Origin: Actinomycetes bacterium
GTDB taxonomy: Bacteria; Actinomycetota; Acidimicrobiia; Acidimicrobiales; Microtrichaceae
Direction of reading: 5' to 3'
DNA length: 10,752 nucleotides
Assembly (NCBI GenBank): GCA_023392475.1
Contig: JAEVZA010000039.1
Location: 1 to 10,752 of the forward strand
In this document: piece by piece, positions 1 through 6,524 of the stretch
Position numbering within the stretch: position 1 is the first letter of the stretch
Layout of the letters: every line of letters starts with the position of its first letter
The notes under the pieces: generated by a model
Told to the model about the DNA's origin: nothing
Seen by the model: only the letters and a program-made list of their open reading frames with translations
Database searches by the model: none
Translations under genes and position numbers: made by a program

Positions 1-3000
1 AGCGTGCCGGCCGCGGCGACGGCGGCCGGGAGCCGGGCGATCGAGTCGGCGAGCGCCGCGTGGCGGCGCTCGATGATCCCGTCGGTGTACGTCACGAGGA
101 CCGACCCGGGTGCGAACGGGGCGCGACCGGGTTCGACGACGGTGCTGGGGACCCCCAGGAGCGGCTGGCGGCCGCCCTCCAGGAGGCGGACCGACCCGTC
201 GGGGCCGCGCAGCACCGGCGGCAGGTGCCCGGCGCTCACGAACCGGACCTCGTCGGCGGCGGTGTCCACGACGGCCACGCACGACGTGGCCGTCAACCCG
301 GCGCGGCCCTGCTGGAGGAGCGACGCCACGCGGGCGAAGACCTCGCCGAGGGGGGTGCCGCTCCGGAGGAGCGACCCGATGATGGAGCGGAGCTGGATCA
401 TGTCGGCCACCGCGGCGATGCCGTGGCCGGCGATGTCGCCGACCACGAGCGCGTACCGGTGGTCGTCGACCGCGATGCCCTCGTACCAGTCGCCGCCCAT
501 GCCGACCTGGCGTGCCGCGGGGAGGTAGCGCTGGGCGATGGAGATGCCCGCGGCGGTGGGCAGGGGCGTGACGACCCGGTGCTGCAGGCTCTCGACCAGC
601 CGGTGCTCGGCCTCGCCGAGGCGGGTGCGCTCCAGGGTCTGGCTGCAGAGCTCGGCGAGCGTCCGCAGCGTGGCCCGGACGGTGGGCGTGAACTGGGTGG
701 GTTCGCTCCAGCCGAACCCGATCGCCCCCATGGTCGAGCCGTCGGGGCGGAGCAGCGGGAGGTGCGCCGTGGCGGCGAGACCGGAGCGCTCCGCCGCGTC
801 GGCGACCTCGCCGGGGTAGCGCTCGGCGATCTCGGCGGGCGACGCCAGGAGGACCGGTTCCCGGGTGCGGGTCGCATCGGTCGCGGGGAGGGCGTCGTCG
901 AGCCGCTCGCTGACACCCGTGGTGACGCCGCCGCGGTCGTCCTCGCCGACGTCGGCCGGCGAGTCGAACAGGCGCCGCGGCCGGACGTCGAGGCGCCGGT
1001 GCACGTCGTCGACGAGCGCGATGTTGGCGCGCGCCGCGCCGGCCGGGAGTCCCGCGTGCTCGAGCACGGCGTCGCACAGCTCGTCGACGGTCCGGACCTG
1101 GGCGAGGTGCTGGGCGAAGTCGGCGAGCAGCTCGTTGCGCGCCGCGCTGTCGCGCAGCTCGTCCGACAGCCGGGCCCGCTCCATCGACTGGCCCACGATC
1201 CCGGTCACGGTCGTGAGCCGGTCCCGCAGGTCGTCGTCGAAGCGGACGGGCCGGTCCCACATCACGCCGAGGGAACCGACCACGCGCCCGGTCCGGTCGC
1301 GCACGGTGGTGGCGGCCATGGCCTGGCAGCCCATGAGGTCCCACGCCTCGTCGAGCTCCGGGTACGCGCGGCGGAGCTCGGCACCGGTGCCGAGGAACAC
1401 CCCGATGCCCGTGCGGGCGGCGTCCGTGAGCGGCGTGCGGTCGTCGAGCGGGGTGGTGGCGTGCTCCTCGTCGGCGTCGGGGCCGCCGAGCCGCGACAGC
1501 CCGCTCGAGAAGCTCCGCCGCAGCACCTCGCCGTCCACGACGCCGACGATGGCGTGGGTCGCGTCGAGCGGGTCGAGCACGGACTTGGTGAGGAACGCCG
1601 TGATGTCCTCGGTGTGGGCGCGGCTGGCGAGGCCCTGCGCGAGGCGGGCGAGGTCGCGGCTGTGGCGGGCGTCGGCCGCCTGCGACTCGGTCAGCCGGGC
1701 GCGCTGGAGCGTCTGCGCGGTCATCTCGGCCACGGTCGTGAGGCTGAACACCAGGGCGTCGTCGAAGTCGACGGGCGCCGCCCAGGCGAAGACGATCGAC
1801 CCGATGATCCGGTCGTCGGCCCGGAGGGGGAGCGCGGCGCGGCCGCCGCGGCCCAGCTCCGCGTTCGACGGGTCGGTGTCGGGGTAGCGCTCGACGTAGG
1901 TCTCGTAGTCGGGGACGAGGACGACCTCGCCGGTGCGGGCTGCGTCGGTGAAGGCGAGCGGCGCGTCCAGCGGCGGGTTGGAGTACAGGCGCAGCATGTC
2001 CGGCCCGACCGTGTCGCCGTGGTGCACCCGCAGCACGCCGGCCGACTCGTCGATGACGCCGATGCTCGCCGCGCTGGCCCCGACGGGCTGCCGGCCGTGT
2101 CCGGTGATGGTGCGGGCCGCGTCGTCGATCGTCGCCGCGCCGGCCAGCAGCTCGGCCAGCTTCGCGAGGTCCGACGCCCTCGCAGCGACCCGGTCGGTGA
2201 ACGCCGCGCGCTCGAGGCTCTGCTCGCAGAGCTCGGCGACGGTCCGGAAGGTCGCCTCGGTGATGCCGTCGAAGCGCTGCGGGCGGTCCCACGAGATGCC
2301 GACCGTGGCCACCACCTCGCCGTCGTCGGACTCGAGGGGCAGCACGGCGGACGCCCGCACGCCCGCGTCCTGGAACTCCTTCGCGAGCACCGGGTCGGCC
2401 TCGCGGGCCCAGTCGGTGGCGCCGCGGACGAGCGTCGGCGACCCGGTGCGGACCGTCGTGGACACGGGGGCGTGGTCCGCGAGGTCGACCGTGCCGTACC
2501 GGCTCGCGAGCTCCGGGTCGACGTTCGGGCCGTGCTGGATGCGGACCACGCCGGCGTCCCGGTCGACCTCGCCGAACGACGCGCCCTGCGCGCCGAAGAT
2601 GGGCGGCACGTGGAGCCCGATCACCGAGGCGACCTGGTCCGCGGTCGCGGCGCCGGCGAGGAACTGGGCGAGCTCGGCGGTGCGGCCGATGAGCGTCGTC
2701 GTCCTCGCGGTCTCGCGCTCGAACCGGTCGCTGCGGCGCATCAGGATCAGCAGTGCGCCGACGATCACCCCCGTGATGCCGAGCAGGAACCACGACAGGT
2801 CGTGGCTGACGGGCCGGACGTCCTGGACCCGCACCGCGAGGTCGCGGCCGCCGAGGTCGAACGTCCGCGTGTCGCCGCCGGTCGGCTTCGGTGTGGTCGC
2901 GGCGACGACGGTCGTGCCGTCGCGCACCTCGTACCGCACGTCCTCGGGCAGCTCGCGCCCCATCGCACGTGACAGCTGCGCGCCGCTGTAGGCGCTCGCC

Positions 3001-3650
3001 ACGAACCCGACGTGCGCGGCCCGGCGCTGCTCGACCGTGTCGATCGGGGCGCCGAGCCGGTAGAGCGGCTTGAGGATGAAGAAGAAGGACGTCCCCTGGA
3101 TCGGACCGAGGGTCTGGGTCACGGTCGTGCGGTTCTCGTCGCGGGCCCGGTGCGCCGGCTCGTCGGTGAGCGGGTTGTCGGCGATGTCGAAGCCGATGAG
3201 GGCCCCGAGCCCGCTCGGGGCCGCCGGCGGGCTGATCAGCTGGATGGGCCAGTACGAGGGCCGGTCCTCGGCGGCGTGCACGAGCGTGCCGTCGACCTCC
3301 AGGATCGGGCGGCGGATCGCCGCCTCGAACACCGGGCGCTCCGCGGCCGTGACGGTCGGGACGTAGCCCAGCGCCTCGAGCGACGAGTCGGCGTCGACGT
3401 CGCGCTGGAACGCGGAGAACGCGACGGGATCGATGTGCCCCGAGTCGTCGACGAGCGCGGACGCGCCGCCGAGCCCGGCGATGGCGTTGGCCGCCGTGGC
3501 CCGGGCCGCCTCGGTGACGCTGCGGGTGAGGGCCACCTCCCTCGCCTCGGCGTCGCGGTTGGCCTGCCGCCAGGCGATGCCGCTCGCCGCGAGGCCGACC
3601 ACGAGCGTGACGACGACGACGACCCATCGGGTCCGTCGGAGGGTGCGCAC
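1..3650 (-). CDS. Membrane CHASE-4xGAF-SpoIIE/PP2C phosphatase (3' end outside window)
   Basis: Serine phosphatase of the RsbU/SpoIIE type. In this family it activates a partner-switching sigma cascade by dephosphorylating a STAS anti-anti-sigma factor. At least 1216 codons are visible. A basic N-terminus leads into TM1 (about residues 9-27), an extracellular CHASE-type sensor (about 30-284; motifs ALGYVPTV, YWPIQLISP, HVGFVASAYSG), TM2 (about 285-303), four tandem GAF domains (about 320-478, 487-650, 662-828, 833-1008), then the phosphatase domain from about 1018. Its motifs are all present: GGDWYEG, VVGDIAGHG, SAGHLPP and TYTDGIIE. Only the last few dozen residues of a typical domain are missing, though a further C-terminal domain cannot be excluded. 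Start: GTG at 3650 places TM1 at the N-terminus. The only other in-frame start upstream is GTG at 3794; the added codons include AAA, CAT, CCA, CTA and CCT, unlike the rest, so I prefer 3650. Neither has a clear RBS. It is divergent from sigma factor 1, which suggests it feeds that circuit. Confidence 0.9.
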   Translation of the reverse strand, partial: MRTLRRTRWVVVVVTLVVGLAASGIAWRQANRDAEAREVALTRSVTEAARATAANAIAGLGGASALVDDSGHIDPVAFSAFQRDVDADSSLEALGYVPTVTAAERPVFEAAIRRPILEVDGTLVHAAEDRPSYWPIQLISPPAAPSGLGALIGFDIADNPLTDEPAHRARDENRTTVTQTLGPIQGTSFFFILKPLYRLGAPIDTVEQRRAAHVGFVASAYSGAQLSRAMGRELPEDVRYEVRDGTTVVAATTPKPTGGDTRTFDLGGRDLAVRVQDVRPVSHDLSWFLLGITGVIVGALLILMRRSDRFERETARTTTLIGRTAELAQFLAGAATADQVASVIGLHVPPIFGAQGASFGEVDRDAGVVRIQHGPNVDPELASRYGTVDLADHAPVSTTVRTGSPTLVRGATDWAREADPVLAKEFQDAGVRASAVLPLESDDGEVVATVGISWDRPQRFDGITEATFRTVAELCEQSLERAAFTDRVAARASDLAKLAELLAGAATIDDAARTITGHGRQPVGASAASIGVIDESAGVLRVHHGDTVGPDMLRLYSNPPLDAPLAFTDAARTGEVVLVPDYETYVERYPDTDPSNAELGRGGRAALPLRADDRIIGSIVFAWAAPVDFDDALVFSLTTVAEMTAQTLQRARLTESQAADARHSRDLARLAQGLASRAHTEDITAFLTKSVLDPLDATHAIVGVVDGEVLRRSFSSGLSRLGGPDADEEHATTPLDDRTPLTDAARTGIGVFLGTGAELRRAYPELDEAWDLMGCQAMAATTVRDRTGRVVGSLGVMWDRPVRFDDDLRDRLTTVTGIVGQSMERARLSDELRDSAARNELLADFAQHLAQVRTVDELCDAVLEHAGLPAGAARANIALVDDVHRRLDVRPRRLFDSPADVGEDDRGGVTTGVSERLDDALPATDATRTREPVLLASPAEIAERYPGEVADAAERSGLAATAHLPLLRPDGSTMGAIGFGWSEPTQFTPTVRATLRTLAELCSQTLERTRLGEAEHRLVESLQHRVVTPLPTAAGISIAQRYLPAARQVGMGGDWYEGIAVDDHRYALVVGDIAGHGIAAVADMIQLRSIIGSLLRSGTPLGEVFARVASLLQQGRAGLTATSCVAVVDTAADEVRFVSAGHLPPVLRGPDGSVRLLEGGRQPLLGVPSTVVEPGRAPFAPGSVLVTYTDGIIERRHAALADSIARLPAAVAAAGT

Positions 3651-3784
3651 CGGGCGACCGTCGCCCGCCGTGCCCCTGGCGGCGTCGTTCGGCTCGTCGA
3701 TCCGTTCACCGTAACGGCCCGTGGTGCCATGAGGTAGTGCATCGCCCCACGCGGCGTCGCCGCCCGGCCCGGGTGGGTGGCGAT

Positions 3785-3810
3785 GTTTGCCCACGGTCGC
3801 GACCGGGTAC
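3785..3810 (+). promoter_or_regulatory. SigB/SigF-type promoter of sigma factor 1
   Basis: The -35 element is GTTT at 3785-3788, then a 16-nt spacer, then the -10 element GGGTAC at 3805-3810. This matches the known SigB (Bacillus) and SigF (actinobacterial) consensus GTTT...GGGTA. Transcription would begin near 3817, about 52 nt before the ATG at 3869. The gene it drives is itself a SigB/SigF-type sigma factor, so autoregulation is the natural inference. Two more promoters of the same spacing and -10 lie in the window. Confidence 0.82.
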
Positions 3811-3821
3811 CTAGGGCCCGA

Positions 3822-3841
3822 TCGGGGGGTCGATCCCCCGA
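3822..3841 (+). other. GC hairpin at the 5' end of the sigma factor 1 leader
   Basis: A perfect 7-bp stem (TCGGGGG, 3822-3828, with CCCCCGA, 3835-3841) closes a six-base loop. It begins only a few bases after the predicted transcription start and ends 12 bases before the Shine-Dalgarno. It may stabilise the mRNA 5' end or bind a regulator. No function is proven. Confidence 0.45.
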
Positions 3842-3868
3842 CGACGCCGGCCCGGAGGATCGACCGAC

Positions 3869-4744
3869 ATGATCAGCGTGCAGCCGTCAGCGGACGCCAC
3901 GACGCCGACCGAGGTGGATCGGTCCACGGATCGGTCCGGGGTCGCGGGTGCTCGGGACGTCACCCGGGTGGCCGGCGGCGGTGCCGCCGGCACGGCGGCG
4001 GCCGATCCGGTCGACGACGCCGCCGAGCTGATCACCGAGTACCAGCGCACCGGCGACCGCCGGCTCCGGAACCGGGTGGTCGAGGCCCACCTCCACGTGG
4101 CGGACCACCACGTCCTCCGCTTCTCCCGCTCCGCCGGGGCCGCCGCCGACGACCTCCGCCAGACCGCCCTCGTGGCGATGGTCCGTGCCGTCGACCGCTT
4201 CGACCCGGGGCTCGGCGTCTCGTTCCGCACCTTCGCGAGCCGCACGATCGAGGGCGAGCTCAAGCGCTACCTCCGCGACCGCAGCTGGATCGTCCGTCCG
4301 CCGCGCCGTGCCCAGGAGCTGCACCTCCAGGTCCGGCGCTCGTCGGAGGAGCTGTCGCAGCGCCTCGGCCGTGCCCCCACGGTCGCCGAGATCGCGGATG
4401 ACCTCGACGTGGCCGAGGACGACGTCCTCGAGGCCATGGAGGCCGGCCAGGCGCGCAGCGGCACCGGCCTCGAGGCCCCCGGCCCCGACGGCGAGGCCTC
4501 GTCGTCGCTCGTGCGGATGCTCGGCGCGATCGACCCGTCGTTCGGCAACGTCGACGACCGCATGGTCCTGCGCGACGCCGTCGCCGGCCTGGACGAGCGC
4601 CAGCAGCTCGTGCTGCACCTCCGCTTCGTCGAGGAGCTCAGCCAGCCCGAGATCGCCGAGGAGGTCGGGCTGTCGCAGTCGTACGTGTCCCGCCTGCTCC
4701 GCGGCAGCCTCGCCCGGCTGCGCTCAGAGCTGCTCGCCGCCTGA
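3869..4744 (+). CDS. RNA polymerase sigma factor, SigB/SigF/SigG family (sigma 1)
   Basis: Alternative sigma factor of 291 aa that directs RNA polymerase to stress promoters. Residues 1-48 are a low-complexity Ala/Gly/Thr tail. Region 2 spans about 50-138 and includes the family-typical stretch AVDRFDPGLGVSFRTFASRT and GELKRYLRD. Region 3 spans about 140-195 (RRSSEELSQRLGRAPTVAEIA). Region 4 spans about 228-288, with the -35-binding helix-turn-helix LSQPEIAEEVGLSQSYVSRL near 257-276. The ATG at 3869 is preceded by GGAGG at 3854-3858, ten bases away. A GTTT-N16-GGGTAC promoter lies just upstream. The gene is divergent from the phosphatase and convergent with a paralogous sigma factor, whose coding region it overlaps by 21 bp. 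Family assignment is firm. Which sigma factor of the regulon it corresponds to (SigB, SigF or other) cannot be decided here. Confidence 0.95.
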   Translation: MISVQPSADATTPTEVDRSTDRSGVAGARDVTRVAGGGAAGTAAADPVDDAAELITEYQRTGDRRLRNRVVEAHLHVADHHVLRFSRSAGAAADDLRQTALVAMVRAVDRFDPGLGVSFRTFASRTIEGELKRYLRDRSWIVRPPRRAQELHLQVRRSSEELSQRLGRAPTVAEIADDLDVAEDDVLEAMEAGQARSGTGLEAPGPDGEASSSLVRMLGAIDPSFGNVDDRMVLRDAVAGLDERQQLVLHLRFVEELSQPEIAEEVGLSQSYVSRLLRGSLARLRSELLAA

Positions 4745-5506
4745 GCCGCCCTGCGCCTCGTCCGCACCGGCCCGCATCGTCTCGAAGCTCCGCCGGAGCA
4801 GCCGCGACACGTGCATCTGCGAGATGCCGACCCGCGCCGCGATCTCGTCCTGCGTGAGCCCGGCGTAGAAGCGCAGCCGCACGATCTCGCGCGACCGCTC
4901 GTCGAGCAGGCCGAGGAGGTGCTCGACCTCGTCCCGGTCCTCGAGGTCGACCTCGTCGCCGCCCTCGCCGAGCTCGGCCACGTGGTCGACGGGCCGGGCG
5001 TCGGGCGGCGCGTCGAGGCTCGCCGGCCGACGCCCCGCCACCCCGCCGAGCGCGCCGACCAGGTCGGCCGGAGCCACCTCCCGGTGCTCCGCGAGCGCGC
5101 GGACGGTGGGGGAGCGGCCGAGGCGCTGCTCGAGCTCCTCGGACGCCGTGCGCACGGCGACGTGCAGGTCCTTGACCGACCGCGGGACGCGCACGGTCCA
5201 GGTCGCGTCGCGGAAGTGGCGCTTCAGCTCGCCGTCGATCGTGCGCCCGGCGAACGTCGAGAACGCGACCTCGCGCTCGGGGTCGAAGCGGTCCACGGCC
5301 TTCACGAGCGCGAGGAACGCGACCTGGTGCAGGTCCTCGCCGCCGGGCCCGCGCCCGCGGTAGCGGCCCGCGGCGCCGTCGGCGAGGCCGAGGTGGCGCT
5401 CGACGAGCTCGTTCCGCAGGCGCCGGTCCCGGGTCGCCGCGAAGCGCCGGAACAGGTCCTCGTCGGGCTCCGGCGACGCGCCCCCGGTCGGCGCGCCGTC
5501 AGGCAA
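4724..5506 (-). CDS. RNA polymerase sigma factor, SigB/SigF/SigG family (sigma 2)
   Basis: A second alternative sigma factor, 260 aa, clearly paralogous to sigma 1. Shared blocks include DRRLRN, AVDRFDP, GRTIDGELKRHFRD, SEELEQRLGR.PTV and the region 4.2 helix-turn-helix LTQDEIAARVGISQMHVSRL (about 217-236). It lacks the long N-terminal tail of sigma 1. Residues 160-192 form an acidic, low-complexity linker between regions 3 and 4. The best start is TTG at 5506, which overlaps the end of the anti-sigma gene by 8 bases (TTGCCTGA). There is no good Shine-Dalgarno, so translational coupling to the upstream gene is likely. The anti-sigma/sigma order is that of SigF-type operons in actinobacteria, so sigma 2 is the probable direct target of the anti-sigma factor. 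Its 3' end overlaps that of sigma 1 by 21 bp. Confidence 0.94.
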   Translation of the reverse strand: MPDGAPTGGASPEPDEDLFRRFAATRDRRLRNELVERHLGLADGAAGRYRGRGPGGEDLHQVAFLALVKAVDRFDPEREVAFSTFAGRTIDGELKRHFRDATWTVRVPRSVKDLHVAVRTASEELEQRLGRSPTVRALAEHREVAPADLVGALGGVAGRRPASLDAPPDARPVDHVAELGEGGDEVDLEDRDEVEHLLGLLDERSREIVRLRFYAGLTQDEIAARVGISQMHVSRLLRRSFETMRAGADEAQGGSGGEQL

Positions 5507-5870
5507 CGTCGTCGAGGCGCTTCCGGAGGGAGAAGCCGCCGTCGCCGGTGTCGTAGCCGTCGACCGTCGCCTCGAGGATGCGGCGCGTGAGGGGGTCGGG
5601 CTCGGGGCCGGTCTCGGCCGCGGTGGCCCGGCCCTGGACCGAGATCGTGCGGCCGTCGACGAGCAGCTCCAGGTGCACGGTGCCCTCGCCGTCGGCGGCG
5701 TCCACCAGCAGGCCGACGAGCTCGTTGACCGCGATGCGCAGGTCCTCGACCTGGTCGATGCCCGAGTCGAGGTCGGCCGCCAGGCTCGCCGCGGCGACGC
5801 GCGTCAGCGCGACGAACCGCGGATCCGCGGGGATCTCGATGCGGACCGTGCCCGTCACCTCGTCGGTCAC
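5499..5870 (-). CDS. RsbW/UsfX-like anti-sigma factor (degenerate HATPase fold)
   Basis: Protein of 123 aa, expected to bind and inhibit a SigB/SigF-type sigma factor, most likely sigma 2 encoded just downstream. The pattern of RsbW/UsfX proteins is visible: an N-terminal strand (TGTVRIEIPAD), a helix (ALTRVAAASLAADLD), the N-box-like helix VEDLRIAVNELVGLLVDA, then strands (TVHLELLVDGRTISVQGRA) and a C-terminal helix-strand (RRILEATVDGYD, GGFSLRKRL). The conserved Glu of the N-box is present, but the Asn four residues later, which coordinates Mg-ATP in active kinases, is Leu, and no mid-protein DxGxG box is seen. Kinase activity is therefore doubtful. Start: GTG at 5870 has GGAGG four bases upstream. 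The in-frame ATG at 6077 is ruled out because it lies inside the promoter at 6054-6079. The call rests on motif pattern and context. Confidence 0.8.
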   Translation of the reverse strand: MTDEVTGTVRIEIPADPRFVALTRVAAASLAADLDSGIDQVEDLRIAVNELVGLLVDAADGEGTVHLELLVDGRTISVQGRATAAETGPEPDPLTRRILEATVDGYDTGDGGFSLRKRLDDVA

Positions 5871-5941
5871 CGTGCCTCCAGTCGTGCCCCGGCCTCCGGG
5901 TGCGCCGCGACCGTCACCCACGGCGGGGCCGACACTACCGC

Positions 5942-6022
5942 TCACGGGAGGTCCCGGTTCCGGGAGCCGGTGGCGGGCGGCACCGTGGGACCGTGGATGG
6001 GGAGCGCGGTGCCGACCGGCAT
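5942..6022 (-). CDS. Possible 26-aa leader peptide in front of the anti-sigma gene
   Basis: A short ORF from ATG at 6022 to TGA at 5942 lies between the SigF-type promoter and the anti-sigma gene. GGAGGTGA, an eight-base match to the anti-Shine-Dalgarno, ends a few bases before the ATG (GGAGG to ATG spacing 5 nt). That is the strongest ribosome site in the window, and it lies within about 25 nt of the predicted transcript start. The peptide begins MPVGTALPIHGPTVPP, is rich in Pro and Gly, and ends in Arg/Asn/Asp-Leu-Pro. It resembles nothing I know. It could be a leader ORF controlling the downstream genes or a small protein; the ORF could also be accidental. Confidence 0.45.
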   Translation of the reverse strand: MPVGTALPIHGPTVPPATGSRNRDLP

Positions 6023-6053
6023 GGTCACCTCCGGGGTGCGTGGTGCACGGCAG

Positions 6054-6079
6054 GTACCCGGTGGCCGGGGCGACCAAAC
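6054..6079 (-). promoter_or_regulatory. SigB/SigF-type promoter of the anti-sigma/sigma 2 operon
   Basis: On the minus strand, GTTT (6079-6076), a 16-nt spacer and GGGTAC (6059-6054) match the SigB/SigF consensus. The extended -35 is GGTTTGG and the -10 is preceded by CC, as at the csbD promoter. The predicted start near 6047 gives a leader of about 177 nt before the anti-sigma GTG at 5870, with a small ORF inside it. It places the antagonist and sigma 2 under SigB/SigF-type control. Confidence 0.82.
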
Positions 6080-6162
6080 CGCGCGCCCGCGTGCCGGTCG
6101 GGGGTCCGTCGGTGACCCGCGCCGCGCCGGTCGGCGGCGCGCTGTGCCGTCGGGCACCGGCG

Positions 6163-6188
6163 GTTTGGACCTCCGAGGGCCCGGGTAC
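6163..6188 (+). promoter_or_regulatory. SigB/SigF-type promoter of the csbD-family gene
   Basis: GTTT (6163-6166), a 16-nt spacer and GGGTAC (6183-6188) match the SigB/SigF consensus, with extended -35 GGTTTGG. The start near 6196 gives a leader of about 47 nt to the ATG at 6243. csbD is a known SigB-dependent gene in Bacillus subtilis, which independently supports the call. The promoter is divergent from the one at 6054-6079, 83 bp away. Confidence 0.85.
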
Positions 6189-6242
6189 GAGGCGGACCGG
6201 CAGCGTTCTCCCCCCTATCCACCCCAGGAAAGCGAGGCAGCC

Positions 6243-6434
6243 ATGTCAGGCACCACCGACAACGCGAAGGGCAAGGTCAAGGAGGCCGTCGGCGATCTCA
6301 CCGACGACAAGGACCTCAAGCGCGAGGGCAAGACCGACCAGGCGGCCGGCACCGTCAAGGACAAGGTGACCGACGCCAAGGAGTGGGTCGAGGACAAGGT
6401 CGACGACCTGAAGGACAAGGCCCACCGGGACTGA
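6243..6434 (+). CDS. CsbD-family general stress protein
   Basis: A small hydrophilic protein of 63 aa from the CsbD (UPF0337) family. These are abundant stress-induced proteins of unknown biochemical function. The sequence shows the family layout: an N-terminal NAKGKVKEAVGDLTDD segment, then KREGKTDQAAGTVKDKV, then a Lys/Asp/Glu-rich amphipathic helix (DAKEWVEDKVDDLKDKA). There are no Cys residues, membrane segment or signal peptide, so it should be cytoplasmic. The ATG at 6243 is preceded by GAGG at 6234-6237 (five bases away). A SigB/SigF-type promoter sits upstream and a strong hairpin terminator follows, so it is probably monocistronic. It is the likely stress-response output gene of the adjacent sigma circuit. 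Confidence 0.93.
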   Translation: MSGTTDNAKGKVKEAVGDLTDDKDLKREGKTDQAAGTVKDKVTDAKEWVEDKVDDLKDKAHRD

Positions 6435-6457
6435 CGCCCCGGCTCACCCGATCCGCT

Positions 6458-6502
6458 CCGGGCGGGTCGCCCACCCCGTTCGGGGTGCGGCGGCCCGCCC
6501 GG
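6458..6502. terminator. Bidirectional terminator between csbD and the VOC gene
   Basis: Nested inverted repeats. The outer arms are CCGGGCGGG (6458-6466) and CCCGCCCGG (6494-6502), a perfect 9 bp. The inner hairpin is CACCCC (6472-6477) and GGGGTG (6482-6487) with a four-base loop. No T-run follows, as is common in very GC-rich genomes. It lies 24 bases after the csbD stop and 22 bases past the stop of the convergent VOC gene, so it can end both transcripts. Confidence 0.75.
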
Positions 6503-6524
6503 TGCGCGTCCGGGTCGTGCCGGC

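Noticed and set aside
60..2972. 970-codon open frame on the plus strand
   Set aside because: It is antisense to the phosphatase. The product is Arg/Gly/Asp-rich without domains, while the minus strand gives CHASE, GAF and all SpoIIE motifs. It is a by-product of extreme GC bias.
3651..3794. N-terminal extension of the phosphatase to GTG 3794
   Set aside because: The frame is open, but the extra codons include many A/T-ending ones unlike the gene body, there is no ribosome site, and the start at 3650 puts TM1 at the usual place. It remains possible.
5871..6077. Longer anti-sigma protein starting at ATG 6077
   Set aside because: That ATG lies inside the SigB/SigF-type promoter (6054-6079), upstream of the predicted transcript start. 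The added residues are low complexity, and GTG 5870 has a good ribosome site.
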